Source: Basidiobolus meristosporus CBS 931.73
Lineage: Eukaryota; Basidiobolomycota; Basidiobolomycetes; Basidiobolales; Basidiobolaceae
NCBI GenBank assembly: GCA_002104905.1
Contig: MCFE01000073.1
Location: 121,180 to 185,179, forward strand
Reading direction: 5' to 3'
Length of the DNA: 64,000 nucleotides
The number at the start of each line of letters is the position of its first letter. Within the stretch, counting starts at the first letter, position 1. A program made the position numbers and the translations under genes. The notes under the pieces were generated by a model, which made no database searches, was not told the origin of the DNA, and saw only the letters and a program-made list of their open reading frames with translations. This document shows positions 12,866 to 30,642 of this stretch, one piece after another.

Positions 12866-14257
12866 ATGACATCTGAAGTTGCAACCACCAGTGAGGGCAC
12901 TCACAGCCATTCCTTCTACGCTAAGGATGACTCTTGTATCACCACCACCTCAACCTACTATCAGAAAGCTCACGAGCTTGAGGAGTTTTCCTCCCTTTTC
13001 AAAAGAACTCACAGACCTAGTCAGCCACTCACCATTGATGTATCTTTGGAGTTGGAGGTGTTGCGGAACAGCCTGGGCAAGATCATACAACAGCGGCGTA
13101 TGGACCGTCGCTATTCACACGACTCCACTTTTTCAACTGAGCCTCATGGCTCTACCACGTCGAATGTAAGCGAGGACGAGGACTCGTGTACCCTTTCCCC
13201 CAAGGTTCATAACTTATTGTGGGATCTTGACAATTGTCTGGCCAAAATACAGCAAAACGAGGAAGAAGCCTTGACGGAGCCCCCTTCGGCGGACGCCCAC
13301 TCCCACGTGAATGAAACTCATTCGGACAACATTGCGGGGGTAACTTCATCTGTCGTTGCTAACAGAGCCTCCACCTTGAATCCACCAGGTAGCATTTTCG
13401 CGGTCAAAGGTTTCTCCAAGTCAGAAACCTTCAACGACAAATGTAGTGACATTTCGGACGATTCGACGCCTCCCTCTTCAAAATACAGTGTCACTGTCAG
13501 CGAAGTGTACATGATTGCCATCCTCGCCGGCTGGGTTTTGAAGCTAAGTAACACCTCATTTTTCTCGTTGAAGAGCTGGAAGAGAAGGTTTCTGGTGTTA
13601 ACGCCCACCACACTTTTCCGGTACAAATCATCAGCACCCACAGCAGTTGCTGACGAGTATCTTGAGCTGACATCCGACACCATTGCCTGTGTCACCGATA
13701 AGTTTGCCGGAAAGCGATGGGTGCTAGAGATCACTAGCCCATCAAAGCCATCATGGTATATACAAACCGAGAGTCTAGATGAACTCAAGACATGGTTGAA
13801 CGCTTTAAAGGCATCGGTCATCCGTGCCAAATACTGTAACAACCGACTGCCATCTGCTGGTGGCTTCAATGTCCCATTAGCCAAACAAGATACTGCTGGC
13901 GTCCCGCCTTTACACGAGGGATCTCGTCGTGATTCCACCTTCACTATCCCGCTAGCTCGGCCGAGAACATTACATGCGCTGAGTACCAACAGCAAATCGA
14001 TGTCTGCCTTGCCACCACAACCTCCGATACCAAAGTATTTGCCACCACTACCCCCCGTCGCAATCGGGGGAGTAGGAACCCAGCGACACAGGATAACTAG
14101 GGCTCCATCCTCACCAGCAATCATGGGAAGTTCTATGGCCAAAGAATCGCGTGTGAGTTCCTTCAACAGGCGATTGCAGAGTAATCACATAGACACCACA
14201 CTACCATCTTCCCGACGAAACAGTGCAGTCTTGCCTACGCTGAATGAGGATGATTAA
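12866..14257 (+). CDS. PH-domain protein of unknown role
   Basis: Single-exon protein of 463 residues. A pleckstrin homology domain spans about residues 217-320: AGWVLKLSNTS opens the first strands, SWKRRFLVLTPTTLFRYKS is the characteristic core with a basic loop, and ETWIQTESLDELKTWL-like sequence (WYIQTESLDELKTWLNAL) forms the C-terminal helix with the invariant Trp. Such domains bind phosphoinositides or proteins, so membrane recruitment is likely. The flanks are Ser/Thr-rich and disordered, with a proline stretch PPQPPIPKYLPPLPP that could bind SH3 domains. No catalytic domain is visible. The ATG at 12866 is the first in the frame. Exact function unknown. Confidence 0.85.
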   Translation: MTSEVATTSEGTHSHSFYAKDDSCITTTSTYYQKAHELEEFSSLFKRTHRPSQPLTIDVSLELEVLRNSLGKIIQQRRMDRRYSHDSTFSTEPHGSTTSNVSEDEDSCTLSPKVHNLLWDLDNCLAKIQQNEEEALTEPPSADAHSHVNETHSDNIAGVTSSVVANRASTLNPPGSIFAVKGFSKSETFNDKCSDISDDSTPPSSKYSVTVSEVYMIAILAGWVLKLSNTSFFSLKSWKRRFLVLTPTTLFRYKSSAPTAVADEYLELTSDTIACVTDKFAGKRWVLEITSPSKPSWYIQTESLDELKTWLNALKASVIRAKYCNNRLPSAGGFNVPLAKQDTAGVPPLHEGSRRDSTFTIPLARPRTLHALSTNSKSMSALPPQPPIPKYLPPLPPVAIGGVGTQRHRITRAPSSPAIMGSSMAKESRVSSFNRRLQSNHIDTTLPSSRRNSAVLPTLNEDD

Positions 14258-14830
14258 CCAAGTTCGTCCCACCCCCTTCGTATTCTATCTATGTGAATTT
14301 CCTATGTTTATTCTCATTTCTGATGGACATGATCCATCAATCTTATTTACAAGCATGGCTGAGCAATCTTGCGTCAGGACGGCAAGCCGTAGCCAACTAC
14401 CCAGAAGATACCTGAAACGCTCAACGAAGAACGTATATAGCTTGTTAGCCCAAGCGAAACCCATTAATTCATAGGGGAAGGGTCCCTCCTCTGGTGGCAT
14501 ACTTTCTCCCTCACACAGATAATCTAATGAAGTAAAGCATTGTACAAAATTTATGGTTGTAGTAGTACCTCGTGATACCAATCAAGCAGCATGTACCTTC
14601 GGCATAATCGCTGCATTCCCATAAATTAAGAGTTTCTAACCTGATTGATGTGGTGTTTTTGTAGATGTTTCTCTTTTATAATTGACCTGCTTTGCATCAT
14701 GTATCAGCCTGCATTAAGCGATTAATCGCTTCCATAGATTACGTTGATGATGTTACGTATTTTATTGTATTTACGTATGTTAATGAATGAGTAATTTACA
14801 TGTGTACTCCCTAGCAGGTTAGCAATTAGC
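14258..14830. other. intergenic region, converging 3' ends
   Basis: About 570 bases between the PH-domain gene and the convergent first HPPD gene; AT-rich, no feature recognised. It lies just outside the HPPD repeat unit. Confidence 0.5.
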
Positions 14831-15976
<1,146 letters not shown>

Positions 15977-16851
15977 TTAAATCAGATAAAAAAGTATGAT
16001 AGATTTCTCTCGACGAGTCCAATGTTTAAATACTTCGACCTGGGTAACACCCTTTTACCACGGTGAAGTATATTCTCCACTCCAGCTGATACGTGGATCT
16101 AATTACTTATGGAAGTAATATGTTTCATATCGTCATGTGGTCACCTCAATTTGATTCATCAATAGCATTGGGTGTGATATGTTGATTTTAAAATTGGGAT
16201 CAATAACATGCGAATTTAGGCCCGGATTTTGGAGGCTCAGTACCCTAATTGCTGAAAATATTCACACCATGAAAGCCAAGCAAATTTTCAGGGCTCCGCA
16301 ATATTTGACAGTTGACTACGCCCACATACAATTCTTGCAGAAAAAATCTATTGATTCTAATGTAGTCTTAAATGCTTGCGCACACTGGCGACTCGTAGCC
16401 CTTAATTTAATATTGCTGATTTCTAATCAAGCAAGTGAGGTTTGAGTCAACTCAGTGGATTCATATTTCGAAACCCTTTTCTATCCTGCGCACAATACAT
16501 GCTTCTGTTGATGTAATACATACCCATATTGGATCATATTTTCTATAACAATCACTTTTGCTGATGAGCACGCCATTGAGGTATATCAGGGTATTCATGT
16601 TAAAAAAGATAAAGAATCCGAACTAATTGTTCTTGGTCATATTCTCGAAAGACCATTCAAATATTATGTTAAACAGTAATACAAGATCACTCATCAAGAT
16701 ACTTTCCTATTGTATTCAAGATGATAGCTGCTCACCTAGATTGTGTTATCTATTGTCTTTGTACCAAACTTGTAAAGTTTATCACATTTAGTTTATTTTA
16801 CAACTGTTCTTTGTAACGTTTTGAATGTTATGCTAAGGTTGCTATGTTAGT

Positions 16852-17997
<1,146 letters not shown>

Positions 17998-18872
17998 TTA
18001 AATCAGATAAAAAAGTATGATAGATTTCTCTCGACGAGTCCAATGTTTAAATACTTCGACCTGGGTAACACCCTTTTACCACGGTGAAGTATATTCTCCA
18101 CTCCAGCTGATACGTGGATCTAATTACTTATGGAAGTAATATGTTTCATATCGTCATGTGGTCACCTCAATTTGATTCATCAATAGCATTGGGTGTGATA
18201 TGTTGATTTTAAAATTGGGATCAATAACATGCGAATTTAGGCCCGGATTTTGGAGGCTCAGTACCCTAATTGCTGAAAATATTCACACCATGAAAGCCAA
18301 GCAAATTTTCAGGGCTCCGCAATATTTGACAGTTGACTACGCCCACATACAATTCTTGCAGAAAAAATCTATTGATTCTAATGTAGTCTTAAATGCTTGC
18401 GCACACTGGCGACTCGTAGCCCTTAATTTAATATTGCTGATTTCTAATCAAGCAAGTGAGGTTTGAGTCAACTCAGTGGATTCATATTTCGAAACCCTTT
18501 TCTATCCTGCGCACAATACATGCTTCTGTTGATGTAATACATACCCATATTGGATCATATTTTCTATAACAATCACTTTTGCTGATGAGCACGCCATTGA
18601 GGTATATCAGGGTATTCATGTTAAAAAAGATAAAGAATCCGAACTAATTGTTCTTGGTCATATTCTCGAAAGACCATTCAAATATTATGTTAAACAGTAA
18701 TACAAGATCACTCATCAAGATACTTTCCTATTGTATTCAAGATGATAGCTGCTCACCTAGATTGTGTTATCTATTGTCTTTGTACCAAACTTGTAAAGTT
18801 TATCACATTTAGTTTATTTTACAACTGTTCTTTGTAACGTTTTGAATGTTATGCTAAGGTTGCTATGTTAGT

Positions 18873-20018
<1,146 letters not shown>

Positions 20019-20104
20019 TTAAATCAGATAAAAAAGTATGATAGATTTCTCTCGACGAGTCCAATGTTTAAATACTTCGACCTGGGTAACACCCTTTTAC
20101 CACG

Positions 20105-20441
20105 GTTTCTTCATGGCGTGCTCGTACACCGCGCGAGCATCGTCCACGGTGAAGGCAACATCCTTGATTCCGTCACCATGGACGGCCATGTGGTCGGCAA
20201 AGGCCTTGTTGTTGGGGTTCAGTGGCGATTGGAAGATGAAAGTCACCAAGTTGTTGCTGACAACGTGGGAGACGACATCTCTGTTGCCAGTCTCAAGGCC
20301 CTTGTAGGCGAGAGCTTTGAAGCCATAGCGCACGACATAGAAGGAGGCAGCTTGCTTAGCATTACCAACCCAGAAGGTGATATGATCGAAACCGCGGTAG
20401 GTGGTGGGTTGTTGGGCGCCCTTGAATTCGTAGGAGGTCAT
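20105..20441 (-). pseudogene. truncated HPPD copy 4
   Basis: The first 111 or so codons of HPPD ([10 protein letters not shown] to YEHAMK) are followed by a breakpoint at about 20104, where the frame runs into the copy 3 upstream region and stops after KPW. All iron ligands are lost, so it cannot be an active dioxygenase. It shares synonymous variants with copy 5 (for example GGCAAAGGCC and GTTCAGTGG on the plus strand) rather than with copies 1-3, so it is a remnant of a second HPPD lineage. Its 5' flank differs from that of copies 1-3. Confidence 0.93.
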
Positions 20442-22540
<2,099 letters not shown>

Positions 22541-22918
22541 TATGTCTGTGTTTCCAGCAAACAATCGTGACTCAGCAAATTCCTTACCATTCACATGTAA
22601 AATAATACATTTTTGTAACTAACCAATAAAGTAAACGCTTTTACGTATATTACGTTACTCTCGTGCAAATCAATATCATGGCATAGTCGGTTTGGTCAGA
22701 TTTGCCGAAGATAAAACAAGACAAATGATCATCATCTATTTAGGGATGGCACAATCTGTACGAGAAGTAAGGGACAGTCACGTTTCAGGAAAGGAGCACC
22801 CAATTTGCGTGTAGAGAAACCGATGTGACGTATATTTTTATGTCGTTTCATTAGATGGTCGTTGACAAGTATTTAAGCCACAGCTTTGAGGTAGACGGGC
22901 CCACTGGAAACTTTTACT
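22541..22918. other. spacer between HPPD copy 5 and prephenate dehydratase
   Basis: About 378 bases; AATAAAG soon after the HPPD stop may serve polyadenylation, and TATTTAAG at 22870-22877 is the likely TATA box of the next gene. Confidence 0.5.
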
Positions 22919-23845
22919 ATGGCAGAAGGAAAGATTTTGCTGGGATACCATGGTTCACCAGGAGCCTACGCTGATAATGCTGCTCGACATCTGTTTCAAA
23001 ACCACGCCACCTTTCGTGGAAAACCATTCGAAACGGTGCCGTACGACACCCTAAATCAAATGCTCAGCGCTGTACAAAACGGTGACATACACCAAGCCAT
23101 TCTCCCGGTAGAGAATTCCCTTTCTGGAACCATCCACGCGAATTTTGACAAGCTCATCAAGATGAGCAACCCACGGGTTTTCGTTGTGGGGGAGTATGTG
23201 TTCTACGAGCCGTGTTGCTTGATCGGGGTTAAAGGAAGCAGGGTTGAGGATATCCAAGAGATCCAAAGTCACACACACATCATTGAACAATGCATGGAAT
23301 TCATTCATTCTCTACCAAACGGAGACTCAATCACCATTTCCCAAGGAGAGAGCACCTCCTCTTGTGCCAAACACGTTTCTGAACGGAACGAACGCCAACT
23401 GGCTGCCATAGCGTCCAAAAACACGGCGCAGATCTATGATCTAGAGATCCTGGCCACTGGGATTGAGCAGTCGTCTAGCATATTTACACGATACTTTTTA
23501 CTTTCGAAAGATCCCATCGTTCCGGAGCGGCACATGTCCCCAAAATCCTCATATGCCGTGATCATGAACAACAAGCCCGGGGCATTGTTCAAAACACTGG
23601 GAAGCTTCGCCATGAGGGACATCAACATCCTGAAGATTGAGTCCAGGCCTTCAACGAGAACGATAAGGTATGCCACGCCCTGGGAGTACATCATCTACAT
23701 CGACATCGACGGTGCCATGGAGACCAACCCTCTGGTTGAAAAGGCGGTGGACAACCTGAAGGAGTTTGCTACTCAAGTGATCAAGCTGGGCTCATATCCG
23801 AGGTACATCAACGACATGGGGGATTTCTCACCAATATGCTATTAA
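22919..23845 (+). CDS. PHA2: prephenate dehydratase with ACT domain
   Basis: Converts prephenate to phenylpyruvate, the last but one step to phenylalanine. Intronless, 308 residues. The periplasmic-binding-like catalytic part opens GYHGSPGAYADNAA and has LPVENSLSGTIH; the C-terminal ACT domain has NNKPGALFKTLGSF and ILKIESRPS, the GAL and ESRP motifs that bind phenylalanine for feedback inhibition. The catalytic TRF motif reads FTRYF, that is TRY, a conservative change. An arogenate-using activity cannot be excluded from sequence alone. Confidence 0.93.
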   Translation: MAEGKILLGYHGSPGAYADNAARHLFQNHATFRGKPFETVPYDTLNQMLSAVQNGDIHQAILPVENSLSGTIHANFDKLIKMSNPRVFVVGEYVFYEPCCLIGVKGSRVEDIQEIQSHTHIIEQCMEFIHSLPNGDSITISQGESTSSCAKHVSERNERQLAAIASKNTAQIYDLEILATGIEQSSSIFTRYFLLSKDPIVPERHMSPKSSYAVIMNNKPGALFKTLGSFAMRDINILKIESRPSTRTIRYATPWEYIIYIDIDGAMETNPLVEKAVDNLKEFATQVIKLGSYPRYINDMGDFSPICY

Positions 23846-24287
23846 ATGTAATATACACAACACCCATTGGAACGTGAGCTAAGAACCAATGCTGAATAAA
23901 ACCACGCTGATTTGGTCGTTGTTAGGTTAACTCCAACCTCTGTCAATGCTAGCATTGTTCCTATGAGGAGTTATTCTAATATGCTTTAATCAACCTCCCA
24001 TGGTTCTTGAAATCAATTGGCCGCATAATTCATGGGGAAGTTACTTTGTGCTATGTAATCTCTATGCAATTCATGGTTATTTTAAGTGGCGATGATGTGT
24101 AGTGATTTAGGAAATCACTGCGCAATATTAAAAGAATATTACTGCGATCCTTGGTATTTCATCGCTTGTCTGTCGGGGTTTGGCCCATTTCCCGTTCACT
24201 TTGCCCACACATATTTCCTTATTTTTTGGTTAATCGTATTTTCTCTGAGACTCTCAAGCTTTTATTTCCTTCCTCGCAGTAAAAGCG
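23846..24287. other. intergenic region before ubiquilin gene
   Basis: About 440 bases, AT-rich. TTCCTTCCTCGCAG just before the ATG at 24288 looks like a splice acceptor, so the next gene may have an intron in its 5' UTR. Confidence 0.5.
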
Positions 24288-26413
24288 ATGACTGATTCCG
24301 ACACTACTTCTACGAACATCACCCTTAACGTCCGCTTCTCTAGTGGGAACACTTCCACCATCCATGTAAAGCCTGAGGAGACCACTGTGCTGTCCTTGAA
24401 AGAGCAACTACAGCCACAATCTAGCATGATCCCTAGTCAAATGAGGCTTGTATACGCTGGAAAGGTCCTTCAGGATGCAAATCTACTTAGTTTTTATGGT
24501 AGGGCTCGATGTTTCCCCCACACTGCGCCTATTCCTGATCTACCCCAACCTTCATACATCGACCTGATTCTTAATCTTTACTTCTACCCAGATATACGAG
24601 ATGGACACACGGTACATCTGGTCCGTAGCGCTTCCAACAAAGCCTTAGAACAAGCTTCTGGCAGCAAGAAAGACCAATCCGGTTCTCAACCGAAATCGTT
24701 ACAAAACTCCAGTTTCATGAAAGATCTTTTGAACTCCTCTTTTATGAAGGTTGGTTCGAGTCCTTGACCTCTGTTTCCTTCAATTCATGTTAAGTCAGAG
24801 CATTGTTTATAGAGTATGATGGCAAATCCGGAGGTAGTTCGTGCCTTGATGCTCTCCAATCCTCAGGTGAAAGAAATGGTAGAGCGTAATCCTGAGATTG
24901 GACATATCTTGAACGACCCCAACTTCCTACAGCAGGTAACGAGAACGCCTTACATGCCCAGAGCTTCGGAGAGTCACTAACACTTTCACCTTTCTCCTCT
25001 CACTCTACACTCACCTGAACCACTAGACGATCGACCTTGCCAGGAATCCAGAGCTGATGCGAGAGATGATGAGGAACAACGACCGAGCCCTATCAAATCT
25101 AGAAATGCTCCCTGGCGGATTCAACCATTTACGAAAGATGTACCACAATCTACAGGAGCCTCTGGAATCAGCTCACACCCCAGTAGGCATTCATAGAAAA
25201 AGTTTGGATACCTCGACTCTATTGTAACCCGAGTGTTTTCGTGCAGGAAAATCCTTCCACCGATGCTGTCAATGAACGCTGGGCGCAAATGTTGAATGCT
25301 ACTATATCCACGGGTAATTCATACATGCTGCCACGTGCAAAGATGGAATACTAACGAGCCGATTAGATGGGCAACCCAACACCACACCTCTGCCAAACCC
25401 CTGGACTCGTCGTCCACTACCTCCCAATGGCGGGGAGTCCTCGCGTCGTAAGTCCCACACTACCTTCTATCACCCATATAGCCAAGGCTAAATATGCATC
25501 CGTACGGAACAGAATCGCCAGGAATTGGTATTCGCAACGGAAGTTTGGTACGTATCAGCTGGTTAAAATTACTGGCTGCGTCGGAGTTTACGTAATTCTA
25601 AAATATAGTCCCATTATTCCACAGCCATCTAGCGGTTCAGACAATGCTTCTCCAAAGGCAGCACAGCCCAGTGGCTCTCAAGGCGCGACATCCTCTTTGC
25701 GCTGCCCTCCTGCACCCAGATTGCCCCTGCTGAACATGAGAGGAGAATCCTCGGAGCTTGAGCAAACACCCGGAAGTCAGAATGATAGTAGAACCTATAG
25801 ATGGGGATCCACTCTTCAACGGAGCAACTCATCGTATCATCCCGGTGGAGTCGATACCCAGCTTAACGGAGCATTTCCCAACGCTGCCGGACAAAACCAG
25901 CAACAGCATTACGAACAAATGATGAATCGGTTGTTTCCACCCAGCTCATCGGTACAGACTCCACCTCAATCCCACCCAAGCAACATGCTGATGGGAGCCA
26001 ACCAGAACCCACTGTTTCAGAGTATTGGTGGGAATTTGAACCAGGAATTGCGAAGCCTACTAAGCAACGCAGCGCAAACAGATCAGCACCAATCAAGCAA
26101 CCTCATGTTCAAGTAAAGCCGCATTCCATCTGGGCTAATTGCCTTGCCAGCGTACTAACCACTCTTCATAGTCACAACATTGCACCCGCAGCCACCACCC
26201 TAGAGCCACCGGAAACGCGGTTTAGAGACCAGCTGCGCTCGTTAAACGAGATGGGATTCAACGACGCTACAGCGAATGTTCGGTAAGTCCACCCGCCACC
26301 CCGCTGACCCGGACGTACAGCGACTAACACCCGTACTCCTTAGTGCACTGCTGGCTACAGGAGGAGATCTGAATTCGGCGATCGAGTATCTTCTGCGGTC
26401 TGGATCATCGTAG
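24288..26413 (+). CDS. DSK2: ubiquilin/DSK2 proteasome shuttle factor
   Basis: Carries ubiquitinated proteins to the proteasome. Exons 24288-24498, 24592-24749, 24813-24935, 25027-25182, 25247-25313, 25367-25447, about 25482-26112, 26172-26282 and 26344-26413. The N-terminal ubiquitin-like domain ([16 protein letters not shown] type) binds the proteasome; STI1 motifs [20 protein letters not shown] and [16 protein letters not shown] follow; the C-terminal UBA domain is [17 protein letters not shown] plus [17 protein letters not shown]. The splice pattern of the low-complexity linker (25448-25640) is uncertain: one frame is open right through, and an extra 81-base intron at 25552-25632 would also keep it. 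Donor GTTGGT after exon 2 is unusual. Confidence 0.9.
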
Positions 26414-26860
26414 TTTTGTTTTCTGAGTGTATGTATGACTTGACTTCCGGACTTCGGAGGGGAAAATGTATTTCTTAAAGCCGTAAACCCACGGGGAATT
26501 AAAAATCCACGTGAATCGTTGTTCACCCGTGGCGTTTCATGGTCATCTAATCGATCCTCCCTACCCGCCTAATTCTTCAGTACACGGTCATCCATCTTCT
26601 CTTTCCAAAACTCTGTAATATCTTCCTGCTTTCATCCCCACCACCATCCCCACCCACTACCAACGAAAACACAACTTTTATAAACGAATTATTGATCCTC
26701 TCGGCGGTCCTGGCTAATGCGGATGGCAACGGTAACGGGAATCGTAACCACGACCGAAGGCCTGGTTGGTGTTCGATAGTAGCATCATTTTATTACGTGA
26801 GCCTAAATCAATAGATTCCGGCCAGTTGTGAAGAGCGGGGGTACAGGTGAAACAAAGGGA
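26414..26860. other. intergenic region, converging 3' ends
   Basis: About 450 bases between the convergent ubiquilin and COPE genes; nothing recognised. Confidence 0.5.
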
Positions 26861-28032
26861 TTAGTTGGTGATAGGGTAGCGCTTCGCACACTCCTCAAAC
26901 AGTTGGCTCTTGGCTTCGAGGTCCTTCAGATATGGGTGCTCTGGAGCAATGTTCTTCAATTGGCTTCATGATGGCATGCTGTTAGCGAGGAAAGAGAATG
27001 CATGGGAGGTGGGGAGAAGCACGTCACTTACGTTGTGTAATCATCGACGAGCTCGTCAGGCTTTCCGGTCAGGTTAGCGCACACGATGAGGTTGACGAGA
27101 GTGTCGGGATCACTTTGACTCTGTGAGATGGGAGTCAGTCGAGGGGCAGCAGAATTGTAGAGGCATCGCCCCATCAATCGAACCATAACAAACCTTGTTC
27201 AACGCTTCCAACAGCAGGCTCTCCGCTTCAGGATATCTTCCCATGTGAATGTTGCAAATGGCTTGACCGTTCAGAAGCTTCACCGTGGTGGCGGCAAGGT
27301 TCTGGCTGAGCTCTTCAAAAATGTAGAATGCTTCTTGATACTTGGCTCCGCCCTTGACATAAAATAATCGTTAGACAAAGTCGCATCATCCATATCACAC
27401 TGCCCCCTTACGATTTGCACGCCGATCCATGCCTCGATAAGCTGGGCCAAGATGGCATCTTCGGCCCAATTCTTGGTGGAGTTAAGCTCCCTTCTAGCGA
27501 GATCGATTCTGTTCAATTTCAGGTAAATCTGCACAATAAGAGCGACACTTCGAGATCGGTGGACGGGTTAGTTACTACCCAAGGCATAGAAAACCCGTGG
27601 TATTTACCATTCAAGATTTCTCGAATGCTTGGAGAGTAGGCGTAGGGCATCTTCGTACAATCCCTCCCGGTAGAATAAAGTTCCTAGGACGATCTGTACG
27701 CTGCTGTTGGTGGAGCTTACTTCGTCGCTGGCTATTTCCTGAGCCTGTGCTATAATCTTTTCACGACCGACCTCGGGAGTGGTCACGTGCTGGGCCAAAA
27801 GTTTGGTTACCCTCAAGTCAACGGGCTGCTTATCATCTATCTCCTTAATGACGAGGTCGCTTTGTCCTTGGGCAATGTAGGAGCGGTGTAGAAACACCAA
27901 GCGTTCCATTTTCCCCGCTTCGGAGCTTGGCTCGGTAGAAGGGTTGGTGCATTGGTTTATCACTTGTTGATAAGCACCAACGTAGAAGAGATTACGAATG
28001 GTAAAGAGTTCATCTACTTGATCGTGAGACAT
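26861..28032 (-). CDS. SEC28: coatomer epsilon subunit (COPI)
   Basis: Structural subunit of the COPI coat for Golgi-to-ER traffic. Exons 27608-28032, 27412-27547, 27194-27352, 27032-27120 and 26861-26963 join in frame to 303 residues, the family length. It starts MSHDQVDELFTIRNLFYVGAYQQVINQC, has the helical TPR-like repeats (KLNRIDLARREL, GRYPEAESLLLEALNK, DPDTLVNLIVCANLTGKP) and the C-terminal HPYLKDLEAKSQLFEE block. The frame is open 11 codons further upstream from a TTG; the ATG at 28032 matches homologues. It is divergent from the AP-3 mu gene, so two vesicle-coat genes share one 466-base promoter region. Confidence 0.93.
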
Positions 28033-28498
28033 TCTGAAAGATTCAAAGCAAATGAAGGCGCTCAAAAGTTGCTTGAAGGGCTAATTAATGAATCGTATTC
28101 CGCTAACATTAATACGAAATCAATCGATTCCACTGCTTTTCCTAACCAGTGATGCATCCAATCCTTACTACACACATCCTGCCATTCCACCCCATAAATT
28201 AATCGGGAACGAAGAAGAGGCGGCATTTATTGGACAAAAAATATCCGTATTCCTGGGAGTCGACGGTTTATTAAGGGTATTACGTAACATAAAATGCTAT
28301 GGTTATATTATTATGGTGACTAGTTGTATGTTTAATCCTAAATGATCACGATGCGAATAACTTTATGTTACAGGTAAATCTTTTTCAACTTGCCACCCAA
28401 ATCGCATGTGACGTACAAATTCATTTCGATTCGGTTCATTATTCCCTGCGAGTGCAGTTCTCCGAGAGTCCAGTTTCTGCTAGTAGCGATATACCGAA
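28033..28498. promoter_or_regulatory. shared promoter region of COPE and AP-3 mu genes
   Basis: 466 bases between divergent start codons. AT-rich; no clear TATA box or known operator could be assigned. Confidence 0.5.
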
Positions 28499-30474
28499 AT
28501 GATTAGCAGCCTGTTTGTGTTGAATTCTACTGGGTACTTATAACGTTGTTGTCAGACGGCTCACTCCTTTACCCTCGAGCGTAACTCCTCAATTAATCTT
28601 CCTTTCTAACTTTGATTCTGTCAGAAAAATCATCATCGAGAAGCATTGGCGTGGGGTTGGAAGTCGATCGGTGGTAGATTATTTCCTGAATGTAACCAAA
28701 GGGATGCCACAGGAAGAAGTGCTACCTCTCATTGATACACCACAAGGAAATTATGTTCAAATATACAGGGATTCCCTTACTTTTCTTACTACCGTTTCAG
28801 CCGAAGGTTCGCAAACGAAAGCCAATACTTGCCAAGCAGATATGCTCGTGGCTAATCAAATATACTTGCTTTTTAGTCGAGCCTTTACTGGTGCTGGAGT
28901 TTCTGCATCGTGTAGTGGACTTGTTGGTTGAATATTTTAGCGAGGTGTCCGAAAGCATTATCAAAGACAATTTTGTCACAGTATATCAGGTAGTGGCGTA
29001 ATTAGCACTCTACACCGATGCTCAGTGTTCTTATGACTCCATTGCGCTAGCTCTTGGAGGAAATGATGGATTACGGCTACCCACTTACCACCGAGCCAAA
29101 TGCACTCAAAGATATCATCTTACCGCCCACCATCATCAACAGAGTGATGAGCGCCGCCGGTGTAACAGCGTAAGCATACATACTATCTGTGTGATATCCC
29201 AAATCTCATGAAAATTGCAACTACTGCAGTGACCGTCTTCCAAATGGAACATTGTCCAACGTCCCTTGGCGTAAATCCGGAGTCAAATATACAAACAACG
29301 AGATTTACTTTGATATCGTAGAGGAGTTGGATACTATAGTCGATAGGTACCAATGCAGCATAGGACAATGCACACCCATTCACCAGTAGCTAATCTCACT
29401 TTTCAGCAACGGATCCACGATTTCATGTGAGATCAACGGGACCATCGTCAGTAATAGCCGCCTATCTGGTAAAGCTAAGCCATTTGAATGCTTTTGCCTG
29501 GAGTTATTGATGACCATTTTGCATAGGCATGCCCGACTTGACGCTCAGCTTCGTTAATCCCAGAATTTTCGATGATTACAGTTTACATCCTTGTGTTCGG
29601 TTAGTAGTGCCATTTTCTACATGGTTTCAACGAGTCCTAATAACCAGCTGTAAATAGACACAGCAAGTATGAGAATGAGCGTGTCCTTTCATTCATCCCA
29701 CCCGATGGCCAGTTCAAATTGATGAGCTACAGGTACTTCTGGTTGTTTCTTGACCTCACGGCAGCCACCCTAACCATTGGACAGAGTGGATCTTCGCAAT
29801 CCGACATATCTTCCTATTTATGTGAAGCCTCAAATATCCATCTACAACAATGGAGGTATTTATCCTTGCTGCCATTTTGGAGACGTACACGACTAAGCAT
29901 TACACACTCTGAAGGGAAATTCGATATCAGCGTAAGCATTCGCCACTCGGATGGAAAGCCGGTCGAGAACTTAGCGATCACCTTTCCTATGGCTCAAAGC
30001 ATAGAGAATGTGTCTGCCTCACCAAATATTGGTCAATACACCTTTGATCGGGCAACCAAGGTAGGCGCTCTAAAGAATTGGGCGCACATTGAAAAATGGT
30101 AACATTTCTTCCACAGGTACTCAGATGGGACATTGGCCGTGTCCAAATGAAAGATAGAATGCCAATGATCTCTGGCACTTTCACCGCATCGTAAGTGCTC
30201 CCAAAGCTCCCTTCCCTCGAGGAAAAGTATTCATTTTCTTTTGCCCATGTAGAGAGAAGCTAAGCTCCGCTGGTAGCTCTATTCTGGCTGATTTCCAGAT
30301 CAATATGTACGCTATCTCGGGACTGAAGGTGGACAGTCTGAGGGTGTTTTACGAGGGATATAAGCCATACAAGGTAAGTTTTACAAGGCCCCCTGGAGAC
30401 TCCCTTCTTACACTCATCGACTGTAGGGAGTTCGTAGCGTCACGAAATCCGGAAAGTTCCAGATTCGGATTTAA
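28499..30474 (+). CDS. APM3: AP-3 adaptor complex mu subunit
   Basis: Cargo-binding medium subunit of AP-3, which sorts proteins from Golgi to vacuole. I can join 13 exons: 28499-28533, 28625-28806, 28877-28989, 29051-29169, 29230-29346, 29407-29468, 29527-29599, 29658-29732, 29785-29855, 29914-30060, 30117-30190, 30253-30373 and 30427-30474. The longin-like N-terminus (MISSLFVLNSTGKIIIEKHW) and EPLLVLEFLHRVVD, LLEEMMDYGYPLTTEPN are AP-mu hallmarks. The C-terminal signal-binding domain has VPWRKSGVKYTNNEIYFDI and SFIPPDGQFKLMSYR, and ends VTKSGKFQIRI, the AP-3 form. It is the most finely split gene in the window. Confidence 0.93.
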
Positions 30475-30642
30475 TTTCCACTCGCGCATAACTTAACTCA
30501 TGTAATTATAATGTCCACCTTCCTCTCCAGTGGTGATTTTTCTTGGAGGTTGGATTCTTTCGAAATAAAGTCGATACATCGCTGTTGATTGCATTCAGGT
30601 TTTCAGCCGAATTTTATTGGACTCCTATGGTCAGACTCGCAC

